A stretch of DNA of 24,602 bases from Paenalcaligenes sp035302345 (GTDB lineage: Bacteria > Pseudomonadota > Gammaproteobacteria > Burkholderiales > Burkholderiaceae_B): NCBI GenBank assembly GCA_035302345.1, contig DATGSS010000070.1:1-24602 (forward strand), in the 5' to 3' direction. The notes under the pieces were generated by a model. That model did not search any database. It saw only the letters and a list, made by a program, of their open reading frames with translations, and was not told the DNA's origin. Of the stretch, positions 23,706-24,602 are shown in pieces; within the stretch, counting starts at the first letter, position 1; each line of letters begins with the position of its first letter. The position numbers and the translations under genes are program-made.

Positions 23706-23785
23706 GGGAAATTCCAATTACTACGGTTAAAACCTGTTAGTATCATTGTAGCTTATCTGTTTTCATCACCGTTAAATTCAAAACT

Positions 23786-24556
23786 ATGAATTCAATATCA
23801 GCATTGAACGAGCATCGCGTTATACAATTAGAGGGCACATCCAATTTCCGAGATATTGGTGGCTATAAAAATAAAGAAGGGCTCACACTGCGTTGGGGGC
23901 AGCTTTATCGTTCTGCTAATTTAGCGGGTTTGAGCGCGTCAGATCAGAATCAATTACAAGAATTAGGGGTTTCCGAGAGCATTGATTTGCGCAGCCAGTT
24001 TGAGCAACAGAAATCTGCCTATGAATATCCATTCTTAAACGTCTACAAATGCAGCATTGAACCCCAGGTCACTGACGCAGTTTTTACTGCGATTACTGCT
24101 CGCCAGGCGCTAACAGTGGATCAAACTAAAGATTTTATGCACCAAATGTACCGTGGCTTTGTACTCGAACAGCAGGATCGGTTTGCACAGTTTTTTGATT
24201 TAGTGATAGCTCGCCAAGGTGCCGCTGTGGTGCACTGTACTGCAGGCAAAGATCGTACAGGTTTTGCTTGTGCCATGTTGCAGTCAGCATTGGGTGTACA
24301 TCGTGATGATATTTTGGCTGACTATCTGCTCACCCAGCAGTGCTACCTGGTTTCTTTGGCTCGTACGAGTCAAGAATACGGTTTGCCAGAGGACATTATG
24401 CAAATTTTATGGGGTGTTGAGGCTGAGTATTTAGATAGCGCCCTTGATTTGATCAATACTCAATTTGGTAGCTTAACGCATTATTTAGAGGATCAATTAC
24501 AGCTAAACAGCACTAAACAAAAAGAACTCAAAGAGCAGTTTTTGCATGCTGAATAG
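23786..24556 (+). CDS. Tyrosine/serine protein phosphatase (Y_phosphatase3 family)
   Basis: The 256-residue protein carries the cysteine-based phosphatase loop H-C-T-A-G-K-D-R-T-G at 150-159, with catalytic C151 and R157. The N-terminal family motif T-S-N-F-R-D-I-G-G-Y (18-27) and W-G-Q-L-Y-R-S-A-N-L (37-46) place it with the bacterial Tyr/Ser phosphatases related to Mycobacterium PtpB and Listeria LipA. Such enzymes dephosphorylate Tyr/Ser/Thr residues or phosphoinositides. No signal peptide is seen, so it is cytoplasmic unless exported by another route. No good ribosome site precedes ATG 23786. It is divergent from marR across 80 bases; a shared function is not evident. The fold and active site are clear; the substrate is unknown. 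Confidence 0.9.
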   Translation: MNSISALNEHRVIQLEGTSNFRDIGGYKNKEGLTLRWGQLYRSANLAGLSASDQNQLQELGVSESIDLRSQFEQQKSAYEYPFLNVYKCSIEPQVTDAVFTAITARQALTVDQTKDFMHQMYRGFVLEQQDRFAQFFDLVIARQGAAVVHCTAGKDRTGFACAMLQSALGVHRDDILADYLLTQQCYLVSLARTSQEYGLPEDIMQILWGVEAEYLDSALDLINTQFGSLTHYLEDQLQLNSTKQKELKEQFLHAE

Positions 24557-24567
24557 CTGTAAGATAC

Positions 24568-24588
24568 CTACTGTGTATAGTAGTTTTT
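24568..24588 (+). terminator. Short candidate terminator after the phosphatase gene
   Basis: CTACT and AGTAG pair around a six-base loop and five T's follow at once, 12 bases after the phosphatase stop. The stem is short and weak, so termination may be partial. The window ends 14 bases later. Confidence 0.45.
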
Positions 24589-24602
24589 ATGCAGAAATTT
24601 AC

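Noticed and set aside
1..24602. CRISPR array, insertion sequence, prophage, tRNA or rRNA
   Set aside because: No regularly spaced repeats, transposase or phage proteins, and no recognisable tRNA or rRNA sequence were found by reading.

Overview
The window is a stretch of bacterial chromosome, most likely from a proteobacterium. Base composition is moderate by eye (mid-40s % GC, not computed) with AT-rich intergenic gaps. A SUF-type Fe-S locus, a narK-narGHJI-ppiC respiratory nitrate reductase operon and a TRAP/IclR/CoA-transferase catabolic cluster together suggest Burkholderiales (an Alcaligenaceae-like betaproteobacterium), but some gammaproteobacteria are not excluded. The layout looks like ordinary chromosome: I see no insertion sequence, phage gene, tRNA, rRNA or CRISPR array.

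Layout. (1) 1-907: the end of an Fe-S assembly operon, a SufU-like scaffold cut by the window edge plus sufT, closed by a good intrinsic terminator. (2) 1070-7824: a seven-gene operon with a family III CoA-transferase, an acyl-CoA dehydrogenase, a MaoC-type hydratase, a CitE-type lyase and a complete TRAP transporter (DctQ, DctM, DctP). A convergent IclR regulator (7924-8652) and a half-size EamA transporter (8776-9207) follow. (3) 9208-20685: the nitrate respiration locus. A 429-base leader and promoter region with an FNR-like box precedes a double-length NarK made of two fused nitrate porters; a 441-base AT-rich gap is followed by narG, narH, narJ, narI and a cytoplasmic parvulin-type prolyl isomerase. 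(4) 20724-23705, minus strand: an unrecognised exported protein, a 14-TM DHA2-type drug exporter and a MarR regulator. (5) 23786-24556: a Tyr/Ser phosphatase, divergent from marR.

How the genes work together. The four enzymes of region 2 fit a pathway in which a C5 branched dicarboxylate (itaconate, mesaconate or methylsuccinate) is taken up by the TRAP system, activated to a CoA ester, oxidised if saturated, hydrated to citramalyl-CoA, and split to acetyl-CoA and pyruvate. The gene set resembles the itaconate (ict/ich/ccl) genes of Pseudomonas, here with a TRAP importer and an IclR regulator. The substrate is inference. In region 3 NarK imports nitrate and exports nitrite, NarGHI reduces nitrate with electrons from quinol, NarJ matures NarG, and the prolyl isomerase probably helps folding. 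The FNR-like box fits induction under low oxygen.

Most worth following up: the candidate itaconate/methylsuccinate operon; a structured narK leader that may hide the ribosome binding site and contains a 13-codon upstream ORF; the duplicated NarK with all four substrate-binding arginines retained; and a NarJ with a long C-terminal tail.
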